A stretch of DNA of 64,000 nt from Vallitaleaceae bacterium 9-2 (GTDB lineage: Bacteria > Bacillota > Clostridia > Lachnospirales > Vallitaleaceae): NCBI GenBank assembly GCA_038396585.1, contig CP121691.1, positions 310,001-374,000 on the forward strand, given 5' to 3'. Below the pieces are notes generated by a model that made no database searches, was not told where the DNA came from, and worked only from the letters and a program-made list of their open reading frames with translations. Position 1 is the stretch's first letter. Every line of letters starts with the position of its first letter. Both the position numbers and the translations under genes were made by a program. Below, piece after piece: positions 9,309-18,534 of this stretch.

Positions 9309-10226
9309 ATGAAAAACAAAATAAACAACAAGGAATTTGGAATGTTAACCTATGGAATTACGCCGCCTAAAGCACATCATTCTCACGAAAAAATTCAAGA
9401 GATTGCCGCGCGTCAAATCAAGCGGATAGAGCAGCTGAATGTGGATGCGCTAGTTATCTATGATATACAAGACGAAAGTGATAGAACGGATGAGAAGCGA
9501 ATCTTTGACTTTATCGAAACGGTTGATCCATCAATATATGCCAATGAGTATCTCAAAGTGCTTAAGATGCCAAAAATTGTCTATCGCTGTGTTGGAAACT
9601 ATGACAAAAAAGATTTTGTCCGATGGCTCAATTCAGGAGAAGATCAATATAGTGTATTTGTAGGGACGGCTTCCAAAAGTCAAGCGATTACTATATCTCT
9701 TGGAGAAGCCTATGAAGAAGCTCAACAAACAGAAAAGTCCCCACTACTAGGAGGTGTAGTCATACCGGAACGTCATTTTGAACGACGTGATGAACCCAAG
9801 CGCTTGGCAAGAAAAGTAGAACAAGGGTGTGAGTATTTTATCTCACAATGTGTATATGATGCATCTATAAGCAAAGCATTTTTGCGAGATTACAAAAAGT
9901 ATTTTGAGGAAAATAATTTAGATATTAAACCGATTATTTTTACACTGACGCCATGCGGCTCGCCAAAGACACTGCAATTTATAAAGTGGTTAGGGATTCG
10001 AGTGCCAAAGTGGGTTGAAGATGACTTGCTTGGGGCCAAAGATATGCTTGATCAATCCTTAAACCTTATTGAAGCTTTTTTCGCAGAATTATCAGTATAT
10101 GCAAAAGAGCTAGGAATACCAGTGGGATGTAATGTAGAAAGTGTATCCATTCGTAAAGTGGAGATTGAAGCATCAATAAAATTGGCAAAAGATATTCGTG
10201 AATATATTAATCGAAAAAAAATGTAG
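9309..10226 (+). CDS. Methylenetetrahydrofolate reductase-like protein
   Basis: A 305-residue protein of the MTHFR (MetF) flavin-dependent TIM-barrel superfamily, in a divergent branch: it begins FGMLTYGITPPKAHHSH rather than the canonical S-x-E-x-FPP, and keeps VEQGCEYFISQCVYDA, the MetF-type segment on strand 6. It would supply methyl-THF to the divergently encoded MetH, and this neighbourhood is the main support for the role. No catalytic Glu of the usual E28 type is obvious, so a related activity cannot be excluded. Its stop lies inside the following terminator. Confidence 0.8.
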   Translation: MKNKINNKEFGMLTYGITPPKAHHSHEKIQEIAARQIKRIEQLNVDALVIYDIQDESDRTDEKRIFDFIETVDPSIYANEYLKVLKMPKIVYRCVGNYDKKDFVRWLNSGEDQYSVFVGTASKSQAITISLGEAYEEAQQTEKSPLLGGVVIPERHFERRDEPKRLARKVEQGCEYFISQCVYDASISKAFLRDYKKYFEENNLDIKPIIFTLTPCGSPKTLQFIKWLGIRVPKWVEDDLLGAKDMLDQSLNLIEAFFAELSVYAKELGIPVGCNVESVSIRKVEIEASIKLAKDIREYINRKKM

Positions 10227-10258
10227 TGCGCTTTTAAAAGCGCACTACATTTTTTTAA
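10221..10258 (+). terminator. Terminator overlapping the MetF-like stop codon
   Basis: A perfect 30-base palindrome, arms ATGTAGTGCGCTTTT and AAAAGCGCACTACAT (10221-10250), followed by seven T. It contains the stop codon of the upstream gene and may also serve htpG from the other side. Confidence 0.9.
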
Positions 10259-10274
10259 AAAGTATTATAACAAC

Positions 10275-12158
10275 TTAAATAAGTTTTTCAAGGATTTTGT
10301 TGCTACGTGTGATGAATGCGGACATCTTTTCAGGATCTAATGTCTTATGGCTAATCATAGCTAAATCATAGAGTTGCTCGCAGAAAAGTTTAACATCATC
10401 GTCTTTTGTACTATCATCTTTATGTTCAAGAATATATTGAACCAAAGTATTATTTTTATTCAGTACAAGTGTCTCTTCGGTAGGTAAGTCACCCATGCCC
10501 ATACCCATCATACCATACATTTTAGTCATATCCTGCATGCGTCGAGACTCTTCTGCCAGTAAAATCATGGCAGAGATGTCCTTGGACTTTAAGGTTTCGA
10601 CTTGAATTTTCATATCGTCTTTGGACAAGGCTTTTTTGAAGACACCTTCAAGAGCTTCTTGAAGTTCTTTAGCTTCTTCTTCAGTATGTGTATCTTCACC
10701 TTTTAATGTATCTGTTAGGTCAGCATCTATACGTGCAAACTTAACATCTGTGTTTTTCATTTCCATCGTACTAATAAAGGGTTGATCAATGGAGTGATCC
10801 ATGATAACTGCATCCATCTCATGGGATTTGAACATATTGACATATTGAGATTGGATTACTTTATCGGTGACATAATATACCTTGTTCTCATGTTTTTCTT
10901 TATTGGCTTCTAAGTATTCAGGAAGCGTAGTGAATTTATCATAGATAGTTTTGTATAGGATGATATCCTTTGTTTTTTCGTAGAATTTTTCATCGCGTAG
11001 GCAACCAAATTTGATAAATGGATGAATATCGTTCCAGTACCCTTCATAGGCTTCACGTTCTTTTTTGAAGATACTATTCAGTTTATCAGCTACTTTTTTA
11101 GCAATATAGTCGCTGATTTTCTTGACAAACCCATCGTTTTGCAAGAAGCTTCGAGAGACGTTAAGAGGAAGGTCAGGACAATCAATAACACCTTTTAACA
11201 ATAGTAAGAATTCAGGAATGACTTCTTTGATATTATCTGCAATAAAGACCTGGCTGTTAAAGAGCTTAATTTGTCCTTCCATTGTGTCAAATTCATTGCC
11301 AAGACGTGGAAAATATAAAATCCCTTTGAGACGGAATGGATAGTCCATGTTTAAATGAATCCAAAACAGCGGCTCTTTGTAATCAAGAAATGTCTTACGA
11401 TAAAACTCCTTATATTCTTCGTCTTCGCATTCGCTGGCTTTTTTTAGATACAGTGGTGCAGGGTCGTTTAACATTTTGGGTTCATCAGCGATAATGTTCC
11501 CATCGTCATCTTTTTTGGGCTCTTCATGGATATCAGTTAAGTAGATAGGATAAGGCATAAAAGAACAGTATTTTTCAATAGTTGTACGTAGTGTCCAGCT
11601 GTTTAAAAATTCTTTGCCTTCATCACTTATGTGAAGAACAATCTCTGTACCAATCTCAGACTTAGTTCCTTCTTCAAGTTCGAACTCTGTTCCACCATCA
11701 CATGTCCAGTGAATAGGTTTTGCACCGTCTTGATAGGATAGAGAGTGGATTTCAACAGTTTGTGCAACCATAAAGGCAGAATAGAAACCAAGACCAAAGT
11801 GTCCAATAATCTGGTCTTTGTTTTCTTTGTCCTTATATGTATTAATAAAGTCTTCAGCACCGGAAAAAGCGATTTGGTTGATATACTTTTTAACTTCTTC
11901 ATCCGTCATACCAATACCGGAATCTTTAATCGTAATGGTTTTTGCTTTGCTATCTAAGAGAACATCAATTTTAAAGTCGTGTCCTTCGGGAATGCTGTAT
12001 TCGCCCATTCCATCAAGTTTTCTCATCTTGGTCATAGCATCACTGGCATTGGAGATGAGTTCACGCATAAAAATATCGTGATCGGAATAAAGCCATTTTT
12101 TTATAATCGGAAAAATGTTCTCACTATGAATGGATAAACTACCTTTTTCTTTGCTCAT
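10275..12158 (-). CDS. htpG: Chaperone HtpG (Hsp90)
   Basis: The 627-residue ATP-dependent chaperone has the N-terminal GHKL ATPase motifs (ELISNASDA near residue 34, DSGIGMT, GHFGLGFYSAFMVA), the middle domain with the catalytic-loop Arg in NVSRSFLQND, and the C-terminal dimerisation domain with MMGMGMGDLP. Full length; ATG 12158 follows AGGAGGTT. A perfect CIRCE operator and a TTGACT/TATCAT promoter lie upstream, so repression by HrcA is expected. Confidence 0.97.
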   Translation of the reverse strand: MSKEKGSLSIHSENIFPIIKKWLYSDHDIFMRELISNASDAMTKMRKLDGMGEYSIPEGHDFKIDVLLDSKAKTITIKDSGIGMTDEEVKKYINQIAFSGAEDFINTYKDKENKDQIIGHFGLGFYSAFMVAQTVEIHSLSYQDGAKPIHWTCDGGTEFELEEGTKSEIGTEIVLHISDEGKEFLNSWTLRTTIEKYCSFMPYPIYLTDIHEEPKKDDDGNIIADEPKMLNDPAPLYLKKASECEDEEYKEFYRKTFLDYKEPLFWIHLNMDYPFRLKGILYFPRLGNEFDTMEGQIKLFNSQVFIADNIKEVIPEFLLLLKGVIDCPDLPLNVSRSFLQNDGFVKKISDYIAKKVADKLNSIFKKEREAYEGYWNDIHPFIKFGCLRDEKFYEKTKDIILYKTIYDKFTTLPEYLEANKEKHENKVYYVTDKVIQSQYVNMFKSHEMDAVIMDHSIDQPFISTMEMKNTDVKFARIDADLTDTLKGEDTHTEEEAKELQEALEGVFKKALSKDDMKIQVETLKSKDISAMILLAEESRRMQDMTKMYGMMGMGMGDLPTEETLVLNKNNTLVQYILEHKDDSTKDDDVKLFCEQLYDLAMISHKTLDPEKMSAFITRSNKILEKLI

Positions 12159-12190
12159 AATAACCTCCTGTAGATTAAAATTCTACATAT

Positions 12191-12219
12191 ATGATAACGC
12201 GAGAAAAACAAAAAGTCAA
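12191..12219 (-). promoter_or_regulatory. Predicted htpG promoter
   Basis: Minus-strand TTGACT (12219-12214) and TATCAT (12196-12191) at 17-base spacing, 32 bases before the htpG ATG and seven bases downstream of the CIRCE element. Confidence 0.65.
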
Positions 12220-12226
12220 TAGAAAA

Positions 12227-12253
12227 TTAGCACTCGATTTAATCGAGTGCTAA
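12227..12253. promoter_or_regulatory. CIRCE operator (HrcA-binding site)
   Basis: Exact match to the consensus TTAGCACTC-N9-GAGTGCTAA. The repeat covers 12227-12235 and 12245-12253; the nine-base spacer is GATTTAATC, itself nearly palindromic. It overlaps the stop codon of the upstream minus-strand gene and lies just upstream of the htpG -35 box. HrcA repression of htpG is the established meaning of this operator in Bacillota; its position upstream of the promoter rather than over the start site is noteworthy. Confidence 0.95.
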
Positions 12254-12739
12254 CAGGGTGGAGATGCCTTGCTTTTTAAAGAAGCGAAGCATTGAATCAT
12301 CAAAGTACTGTTCAGCTGTTTTGTCAAGCGTGAAGGAAGCATAGTTCGTTCCGGTAATAATGCGAATCTTATTATCTTCATAATTGAGGGTAAAGATAAA
12401 ACCTCCAATCGCTTGGGATTCATTAAAACGAATTCTTTCCAGTGTTGAATGGACAGCATTTGGATGTAGGGAAAAGGTGATTTTCATTGAAGTAGGAGGC
12501 TTTTGACCGCGAATCAGGTTAAAAGCGTGGGCTTTAAAATCCTTCCACCGGATATGCGTCAGTTCGTTTAATCGATCAGGGTCATCTGTATCTAAAAAGT
12601 CTTTGCGCACCTGACCGTCAACGTGCACTTTAAAAAGTTGCACAAGTTCAAAAGAGACGCATAGGAATTCGTCAAAGACCTCTTCTTTTAATAATTTTTG
12701 CATAACCTGTTTTGTATCTTCTAAAATAAAACTAATCAC
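12239..12739 (-). CDS. DUF5721-like protein of unknown function
   Basis: The 166-residue protein begins MISFILEDTKQVMQKLL and resembles small clostridial proteins annotated as DUF5721; that assignment is from memory and moderate. No signal peptide, membrane segment or catalytic motif is visible. It precedes htpG on the same strand with an 80-base gap containing CIRCE and the htpG promoter. Lacking a separate terminator, its transcript probably runs into htpG, which would give heat-independent htpG expression. Confidence 0.65.
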   Translation of the reverse strand: MISFILEDTKQVMQKLLKEEVFDEFLCVSFELVQLFKVHVDGQVRKDFLDTDDPDRLNELTHIRWKDFKAHAFNLIRGQKPPTSMKITFSLHPNAVHSTLERIRFNESQAIGGFIFTLNYEDNKIRIITGTNYASFTLDKTAEQYFDDSMLRFFKKQGISTLLALD

Positions 12740-12826
12740 TTTATGACCATCCTTTATTATTTGCTTTGTTCTTACATTATAGTATGAATTTTTGGATGTG
12801 GCAATGTTATCGGAGAAAGGTTTTTC

Positions 12827-12855
12827 TTGACAGCGGTGCTAAAATCCGATATCCT
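12827..12855 (+). promoter_or_regulatory. Predicted promoter of the MutS2-like gene and its leader
   Basis: TTGACA (12827-12832) and TATCCT (12850-12855) with exactly 17 bases between. The predicted start near 12862 leaves a leader of about 240 bases before the MutS2-like ATG. Confidence 0.65.
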
Positions 12856-12861
12856 AAGGAT

Positions 12862-13070
12862 ATAATTTAATTTAAAGAAAGTAAGAGGACTTTTTATGTA
12901 TGTGTCTTATTCTTTTGAATAAGAATTGAATAATTTTTGCAACAGGTAACCAGACAGCGACAAGGTCGCTTTGTTCTTGTGTGCAAAATTACATACATAT
13001 ATAATTTCGGTTTTACATATACTATTTGAGGCTCGTAGATTGTATCTATGGGCCTTTGTGTGTTTTTTTG
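12862..13070 (+). ncRNA. Structured leader RNA with intrinsic terminator (putative attenuator or sRNA)
   Basis: Between promoter and gene the RNA can form an outer helix TATGTATGT/ACATACATA (12895-12903 with 12991-12999) enclosing hairpin CTTATTC/GAATAAG (12906-12923) and a second stem TTTTGCA/TGCAAAA (12935-12941 with 12982-12988), which encloses AGCGAC/GTCGCT (12956-12970). It ends with a wobble-containing 11-base hairpin (AGGCTCGTAGA with TCTATGGGCCT) and a T7 run (13063-13069), 34 bases before the gene. No T-box (TGGNACCGCG) or known riboswitch core was recognised. It may be an attenuator or a free small RNA. Confidence 0.55.
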
Positions 13071-13103
13071 CGCGCGATTTATTTATTCGTGGAGGTAGAA
13101 AAG

Positions 13104-15074
13104 ATGAATAAAGCAATGCTAGAAACACTTGAATTTTATAAAATACTCGAAAACATCGAAGGCTTTGCGATTGCTGATGAAGCAAAAGCTATCATTCGAA
13201 AGATTACGCCAACAACAGATTATGAGCGTATCGAGCAACAGATGGAAGAGACGACGCAGGCACGCAACATTTTAAATGCATCGACATCAATTCCTTTATT
13301 AGGCAATAATCATATTGAACAGCTTCTTATCAAGGTAGAAAAAAACGGTATTTTACAACCGGAAGAACTTGAAAGTATGTACCATATGATGGTGACAACG
13401 GACAAGATGAAGCGATTTATGCAAGAGCAACAGTTTTTGGCGCCGACGATTACAGCGTATGCTTTGAGCATGTATGAGTATAAGGAGATAAAAGAAGAAA
13501 TCAATCGATGTATTTATCAACATCGTGTGGATGATAAAGCGAGTCCAAACCTTGGAAAAATCCGAAAGCAAAAGCAGATTGTCGAAGGACGTATGAAGAC
13601 AAAGCTTGAGACAATGACTAGCTCAGCGAAGATAAAAAAATATCTACAAGATAATACGGTAACCATGAAAAACAATCGATATGTTCTTCAAGTAAAAGCC
13701 AATTATAAGCAGATGATTCCAGGAACAATCGTTGAAAAATCAACGACGGGATCGACTTATTTTGTTGAACCGATAGCGATTAGTCGATACCAAGAGGAGC
13801 TACAGCAGCTTGTGGTTGAAGAAGAGCAGGAGATTTATCAGATTTTAGCGTATTTAACTGCATTGATCTATGAGCAGATGGTAGGTATCAAAATCACACT
13901 TGAGACATTTATTACCTATGACGTTATTTTTGCAAAGGCAAAATATAGTCAATCCATTAATGCAAGGAGTGTAAAGTTAAATACGGATAACCGTATTCAT
14001 ATTGTTCAGGGACGTCATCCTCTTTTGGGACATGAAGCGGTAGCACTTGACTTTGACATTGGTGTAGGTTATCAAGGACTGGTTATCACCGGTCCAAACA
14101 CAGGCGGGAAAACAGTAGCGCTAAAAACAGTAGGACTTTTTACAGCGATGGTGCAATCAGGAATTCATGTACCGGTGGATGAAGGAAGTGAATTTGCGAT
14201 ATACGGACAAATCCTTGTTGATATTGGTGATGGTCAAAGTATTGAGCAATCTTTGAGTACATTTTCGGCACATATTCAGCAAATCATCCGAATTCTCAAA
14301 TCGGCAAATCCGTATAGCCTCGTTATCTTAGATGAGATTGGCTCAGGAACAGACCCTGTAGAAGGTGAGGGCTTAGCCATAGCTATACTAGAGAAGCTCT
14401 ACGAACAAGGTGCTACTATTTTAGCAACGAGCCATTATGGCCAAGTTAAAACGTTTGCCAAAGAACATGTAGGATTTATCAATGGCAAGATGGACTTTGA
14501 TGTAGTCTCTCTTCAACCGACGTATCAGTTAATTATGGGAGAGGCAGGAGAAAGTAATGCTTTTGTCATAGCGCTAAGGCTTGGCATGGAAGAACAGTTA
14601 ATTCAACGTGCACACATAAAGACGTATAACAAACCATATCAACGTTTTGAAAGCCATAACATCAGTGCGCCCAAGCAAATAGTAACAGGAATAAAAGCTA
14701 AAAAACCAAAAACAATCAAAGCGATAGATGCTAAAGTGACAGAGGACGATAATAAGAGACTAGCTTCACAAGAGAATATACAAATACGTCCCTATCAGCA
14801 AGGAGATCAGGTAGAGATTGCATCTATGCATGCCAAAGGTATTGTATATGAACAAGAAAATCATAAACAAGAAGTTACCGTGTTGGTTAAGGATAAAAAA
14901 GTAACCCTGCATCGACGGATGTTAACGCTTAAAATAGCAGCAGAACAACTATACCCAGAAGGTTATGATTTTGACATTCTATTCAAGTCAAAAGCATATC
15001 GCAAAAATAATAAATTAATGAGTCGAAAATATGTAAAGAACCAAAGTTATGAAATTGACCCGAATGACTTATAG
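13104..15074 (+). CDS. MutS2-like ATPase lacking the Smr domain
   Basis: The 656-residue protein aligns with MutS2 core and ATPase regions: Walker A TGPNTGGKT (near residue 335), Walker B VILDEIGSGTDP and the ABC-type TSHYGQVK switch. Canonical MutS2 is about 780 residues and ends in an Smr nuclease domain; here the C-terminus is a short KOW-like segment (GDQVEIASMHAKGIV) with no Smr motif. Related proteins act in ribosome rescue or recombination suppression. ATG 13104 is chosen over upstream in-frame starts because GGAGG precedes it. Expression may depend on read-through of the leader terminator. Confidence 0.85.
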   Translation: MNKAMLETLEFYKILENIEGFAIADEAKAIIRKITPTTDYERIEQQMEETTQARNILNASTSIPLLGNNHIEQLLIKVEKNGILQPEELESMYHMMVTTDKMKRFMQEQQFLAPTITAYALSMYEYKEIKEEINRCIYQHRVDDKASPNLGKIRKQKQIVEGRMKTKLETMTSSAKIKKYLQDNTVTMKNNRYVLQVKANYKQMIPGTIVEKSTTGSTYFVEPIAISRYQEELQQLVVEEEQEIYQILAYLTALIYEQMVGIKITLETFITYDVIFAKAKYSQSINARSVKLNTDNRIHIVQGRHPLLGHEAVALDFDIGVGYQGLVITGPNTGGKTVALKTVGLFTAMVQSGIHVPVDEGSEFAIYGQILVDIGDGQSIEQSLSTFSAHIQQIIRILKSANPYSLVILDEIGSGTDPVEGEGLAIAILEKLYEQGATILATSHYGQVKTFAKEHVGFINGKMDFDVVSLQPTYQLIMGEAGESNAFVIALRLGMEEQLIQRAHIKTYNKPYQRFESHNISAPKQIVTGIKAKKPKTIKAIDAKVTEDDNKRLASQENIQIRPYQQGDQVEIASMHAKGIVYEQENHKQEVTVLVKDKKVTLHRRMLTLKIAAEQLYPEGYDFDILFKSKAYRKNNKLMSRKYVKNQSYEIDPNDL

Positions 15075-15154
15075 TCGAGGAACACAATTCCCATATGTAC
15101 GAGAATCTGTTATGATATAGGGTATAACGAATGTATGGATATGGGAGGATTACC

Positions 15155-16105
15155 ATGATGAATTTAGCTAAACTCAATGATAAAATCCGGACACTTCAAC
15201 ACGAAATTGAAGGCAACAAAGTGTTGATTGATCGGCTTCATAGTGCAAAAAAATCACTCAAAGAGCGCGAAGATGAAAAAAAACATATTGAACAACGACT
15301 GAAAAAAGAAGAAAAAGATGTAGCGATGCTAAAAGGTTTAAGCTTTGCCAATCTTTGGCATACGCTAGTCAATAACAAGACGGAGCGTATGCATGAGGAA
15401 GAAAAAGATGTTCTTAAAGTTAAACAAGAACTTGATCGTATTGATGCCGAAATCATCGCAGAGCAAGAAGAGATTCAGCGCGTAGAAGGACAAGTCCAAT
15501 CCTTGGATCAGCTTGAAGATGGCTATAAAGCCCTTATTCAAGAAAAAAAGACAGCACTAGAAAATAGCGGTAGTGATGTATGGGAAAAAATAGAAATGAT
15601 TGAACATCAAGTTGAAGAAATTTTACATCAGATAAAAGAACTTGGGGAGGCGCTACATGAAGGAGAAAAAGCGCTAAGTCAATCCGATGATATATTAAGT
15701 TCCTTACAATCGGCGGCAAATTGGGGAACATATGACATGTTTGGTGGCGGAATGCTTGCAACGATGGCAAAACGTAGTCACATGGATGAAGCACAGAAAA
15801 AAATATATACATTCCAAAACACCCTGCGACGCTATAATCAAGAGTTGCAAGATGTGGGAGAGGCATATTTGGAAGCGTTTTCACATGATGGATTTTTACG
15901 ATTTGCCGATTGGTTTTTTGATGGATTCTTTGTGGATTGGACGGTGCAAAGTGAGATCAATCAAGCCAAAGATCAAGTAAGTCAGACCAAACAGGCAATT
16001 TGCAATCTCCAACAACAGCTGAATCAGCAATTTCAAGAGTGTGAAAAGAAAATGGAGCGGCTATTACGTGAAGAAGAAGCACTTGTTGTTAATGCAGAAG
16101 AATAA
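15155..16105 (+). CDS. Long coiled-coil protein of unknown function
   Basis: The 316-residue product is mostly heptad-rich coiled coil (residues 1-190 and 215-316; for example KLNDKIRTLQHEIEG and QAICNLQQQLNQQFQ) interrupted by a short Gly/aromatic segment (WGTYDMFGGGMLAT) and an aromatic patch RFADWFFDGFFVDW. No signal peptide or true membrane span. I recognise no named family. GGGAGG precedes ATG 15155, which excludes the upstream in-frame ATG at 15131. Confidence 0.7.
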   Translation: MMNLAKLNDKIRTLQHEIEGNKVLIDRLHSAKKSLKEREDEKKHIEQRLKKEEKDVAMLKGLSFANLWHTLVNNKTERMHEEEKDVLKVKQELDRIDAEIIAEQEEIQRVEGQVQSLDQLEDGYKALIQEKKTALENSGSDVWEKIEMIEHQVEEILHQIKELGEALHEGEKALSQSDDILSSLQSAANWGTYDMFGGGMLATMAKRSHMDEAQKKIYTFQNTLRRYNQELQDVGEAYLEAFSHDGFLRFADWFFDGFFVDWTVQSEINQAKDQVSQTKQAICNLQQQLNQQFQECEKKMERLLREEEALVVNAEE

Positions 16106-16149
16106 TGTTAGAATAGGTGTGCATTAGTAAGATTAAGGAAGGTGGAATT

Positions 16150-17442
16150 ATGGATAAAATACAAGATTATTTTGAATTTATGAAATCTGCGACGACAGCA
16201 GTACAAAGTATAGATACAGTAAAACAAAGGTTTAATGCCAAGGGTTTTACTGAAATTAAACTGGAAGACTTATGGATGCTAGAACCAGGCAAAAAATACT
16301 ATGTGTCACCTTATCCATCCATGATGATTGCATTTACCATGGGAAAAGCTCGATTTATAACCAAAGGCTTCAACATTATTGCCGCACATACAGATAATCC
16401 GGCGCTTCGTATTAAACCTGAACCGGAAGTGGTTGAAGAAGGGATGCTTACCCTTAATGTTGAAAAGTATGGAGGTCCGATATTAAATACATGGTTTGAT
16501 CGTCCCCTTTCAATTGCAGGACGAGTAGCAGTAAAAAGCGAAGAGATTTTAAAACCGAACATACTGCATGTGGACTTAAAGCGTCCGATTATGACCTTGC
16601 CTAATATTGCAATACATATGAATAAGACGGTCAACAAAGGACAAGAGATTAAGATACAAAAAGAGATGCAACCTTTACTAACGAATTTAGTTGAAGAGCA
16701 AGTAGGTAAAGATTATCTATTGAATATTATCGCAGATGAGTTAAATATTCATCCTTCTGAGATTCTGGATATGGACCTTTTTGTCTATTGTGCAGAAGAA
16801 GGCATTGTTGTAGGGGCAAATGAAGAATATATCTCATGCCCTCGTATTGATGATTTGGCCATGGTCTATGCGGCAATGGAAGCGCTTATTGAATCCGATC
16901 ACCATGAAGGCATTAACATGGCTGTCTTTTTTGATCATGAAGAGATTGGAAGTATGACGAAGCAAGGCGCAGATTCTATGTTGCTTGCTACGGTTATAGA
17001 GCGTATTCGTATGGGTATGAATCGAACCCAAGAACAGTTTTCAAGACAGACCATGGAAAGCTTTGTCATATCAGCGGATGGAGCACATGGATTACATCCA
17101 AATTATAAGGAAAAAAATGATATAACCAATAAACCAATTATCAACGGAGGAATTGCCATTAAGATTAGTGGGAATAAATCGTATGCATCTGATGTAGAGT
17201 CTATTGCCGCTTTTCAACAACTATGCGACTATGCAGGCGTCAAATATCAAAAATTTATTAATCACTCAGATGAAGCCGGAGGAAAAACACTGGGACCATT
17301 ATTGACACAATATATGCCGGTGCATGTTGTAGATGTTGGAGTACCTATGCTTGCAATGCACTCAACACGTGAGCTTATGGGTAGGGAAGACTTCTTAGAC
17401 ACCCTTGAGATTTTCAAAAGTTTTTATAAAATGCACGACTAA
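16150..17442 (+). CDS. M18-family aminopeptidase
   Basis: Cytoplasmic zinc aminopeptidase of the M18 (aspartyl aminopeptidase) family, 430 residues. Metal-binding and catalytic segments are present: AAHTDNPALR, CAEEG, IDDLA, DHEEIGS, and C-terminal HSDEAGGKTLGP and MLAMHSTREL. Start ATG 16150 follows AAGGTGG; an upstream in-frame start at 16117 lacks such a site. Probably hydrolyses N-terminal residues from peptides; specificity cannot be read from sequence alone. Confidence 0.93.
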   Translation: MDKIQDYFEFMKSATTAVQSIDTVKQRFNAKGFTEIKLEDLWMLEPGKKYYVSPYPSMMIAFTMGKARFITKGFNIIAAHTDNPALRIKPEPEVVEEGMLTLNVEKYGGPILNTWFDRPLSIAGRVAVKSEEILKPNILHVDLKRPIMTLPNIAIHMNKTVNKGQEIKIQKEMQPLLTNLVEEQVGKDYLLNIIADELNIHPSEILDMDLFVYCAEEGIVVGANEEYISCPRIDDLAMVYAAMEALIESDHHEGINMAVFFDHEEIGSMTKQGADSMLLATVIERIRMGMNRTQEQFSRQTMESFVISADGAHGLHPNYKEKNDITNKPIINGGIAIKISGNKSYASDVESIAAFQQLCDYAGVKYQKFINHSDEAGGKTLGPLLTQYMPVHVVDVGVPMLAMHSTRELMGREDFLDTLEIFKSFYKMHD

Positions 17443-17473
17443 ATATCAAATATGTATGGGAATGATAATTGCG

Positions 17474-17502
17474 TTGCATCACTTTGAAGCGTATGCTATA
17501 AT
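17474..17502 (+). promoter_or_regulatory. Predicted promoter of the DegV gene
   Basis: TTGCAT (17474-17479) and TATAAT (17497-17502) at 17-base spacing, 55 bases before the DegV start. Confidence 0.6.
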
Positions 17503-17557
17503 ATATGGTAATTAATACTACATCTCGATTTGCGAGAAAGAGAAGGAGATAAACTTC

Positions 17558-18397
17558 ATGAAATACAAAATTATAGGTGATAGCTCATGTGATATAAGTG
17601 ATGCAATGCGTCAAGAGATGAGTATAGAGTTGGTTCCGCTGACGCTCGAAGTGGATGGCGTACGTTATGTGGATGATGATACTTTGGATGTGGCTTATTA
17701 TATGCAAAAAGCAAATGCCAGTTCCACAGTACCAAAATCTTCTTGTCCATCTCCCGATGATTACATGCAGGCGATGGCGGGGGAAGAAGATGGCGTGTTC
17801 GTTATCACTTTAAGTTCAGAATTAAGTGGAAGCTATGGCAGTGCAATGCTAGCAAAAACAATGGTTCAAGAAAAAAATCCTGAAAAGAAAATTCATATTA
17901 TCAATAGTCGAAGTGCATGTTCTGGTGAGGCGCTACTCGCACTAAAGCTCTATGAATGTACTCAATCAAACATGGAGTTTGAAGATATTGTAGAGGAGAT
18001 AGAAGCGTTTCGTGATGCGATGCAGACCGTTTTTGTACTTGAACGTATTGATCATTTGCAAAAAGCAGGACGTATGTCAAAAATGAAAGCAACGATTGCC
18101 AATATGCTTCATATCAAGTTGATTCTTCGTGCAACAGACAAAGGTGAGATTGACCTTGTGTCACAGGCAAGAGGAACAAAAAAAGCCATAGATAAAATGA
18201 TCAAATCCATTGGAGAAATTGGAACGGTAACCAAAGATAAGGTTGTTGTCATCGCCCATTGCCAGGCTCAAGAACGTGGTGAGCAGGTTAGAGAAAAAGT
18301 CCAAGAGCTTTATGAGTTTAAGGAAGTCATTCTTGTGGCGATGCGAGGGTTAAGTTCTAATTATGCTAATATTGGTGGAATTGTAATAGCCTATTAA
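17558..18397 (+). CDS. DegV family fatty-acid-binding protein
   Basis: The 279-residue protein has the DegV pattern: IIGDSSCDIS at the N-terminus, SSTVPKSSCPSPDDY, ITLSSELSGSYGSA and FVLERIDHLQKAGRMS. In Gram-positive bacteria such proteins (FakB type) bind fatty acids and present them to the FakA kinase. No fakA-like gene is nearby. Preceded by GAAGGAG and followed by a terminator, so it is probably monocistronic. Confidence 0.92.
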   Translation: MKYKIIGDSSCDISDAMRQEMSIELVPLTLEVDGVRYVDDDTLDVAYYMQKANASSTVPKSSCPSPDDYMQAMAGEEDGVFVITLSSELSGSYGSAMLAKTMVQEKNPEKKIHIINSRSACSGEALLALKLYECTQSNMEFEDIVEEIEAFRDAMQTVFVLERIDHLQKAGRMSKMKATIANMLHIKLILRATDKGEIDLVSQARGTKKAIDKMIKSIGEIGTVTKDKVVVIAHCQAQERGEQVREKVQELYEFKEVILVAMRGLSSNYANIGGIVIAY

Positions 18398-18434
18398 AAA
18401 AGAGTCAAGCAAAAGAACGTATGTGATAATAGAG

Positions 18435-18472
18435 AAAAAGATGTGTGCAATACATTGCATTCATCTTTTTTT
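18435..18472 (+). terminator. Terminator after the DegV gene
   Basis: AAAAAGATG...CATCTTTTT with an inner TGCAAT/ATTGCA pairing and a run of T. Confidence 0.75.
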
Positions 18473-18534
18473 GTTCTGTAATGGGGAACTTTACATGAAC
18501 ATTCACCTATACATTATAGGGCATATTTCCTTTC

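Noticed and set aside
12227-12253. Palindrome first read as a simple terminator of the DUF5721-like gene
   Set aside because: It matches the CIRCE consensus exactly, including the nine-base spacer, and the following minus-strand T run is weak.
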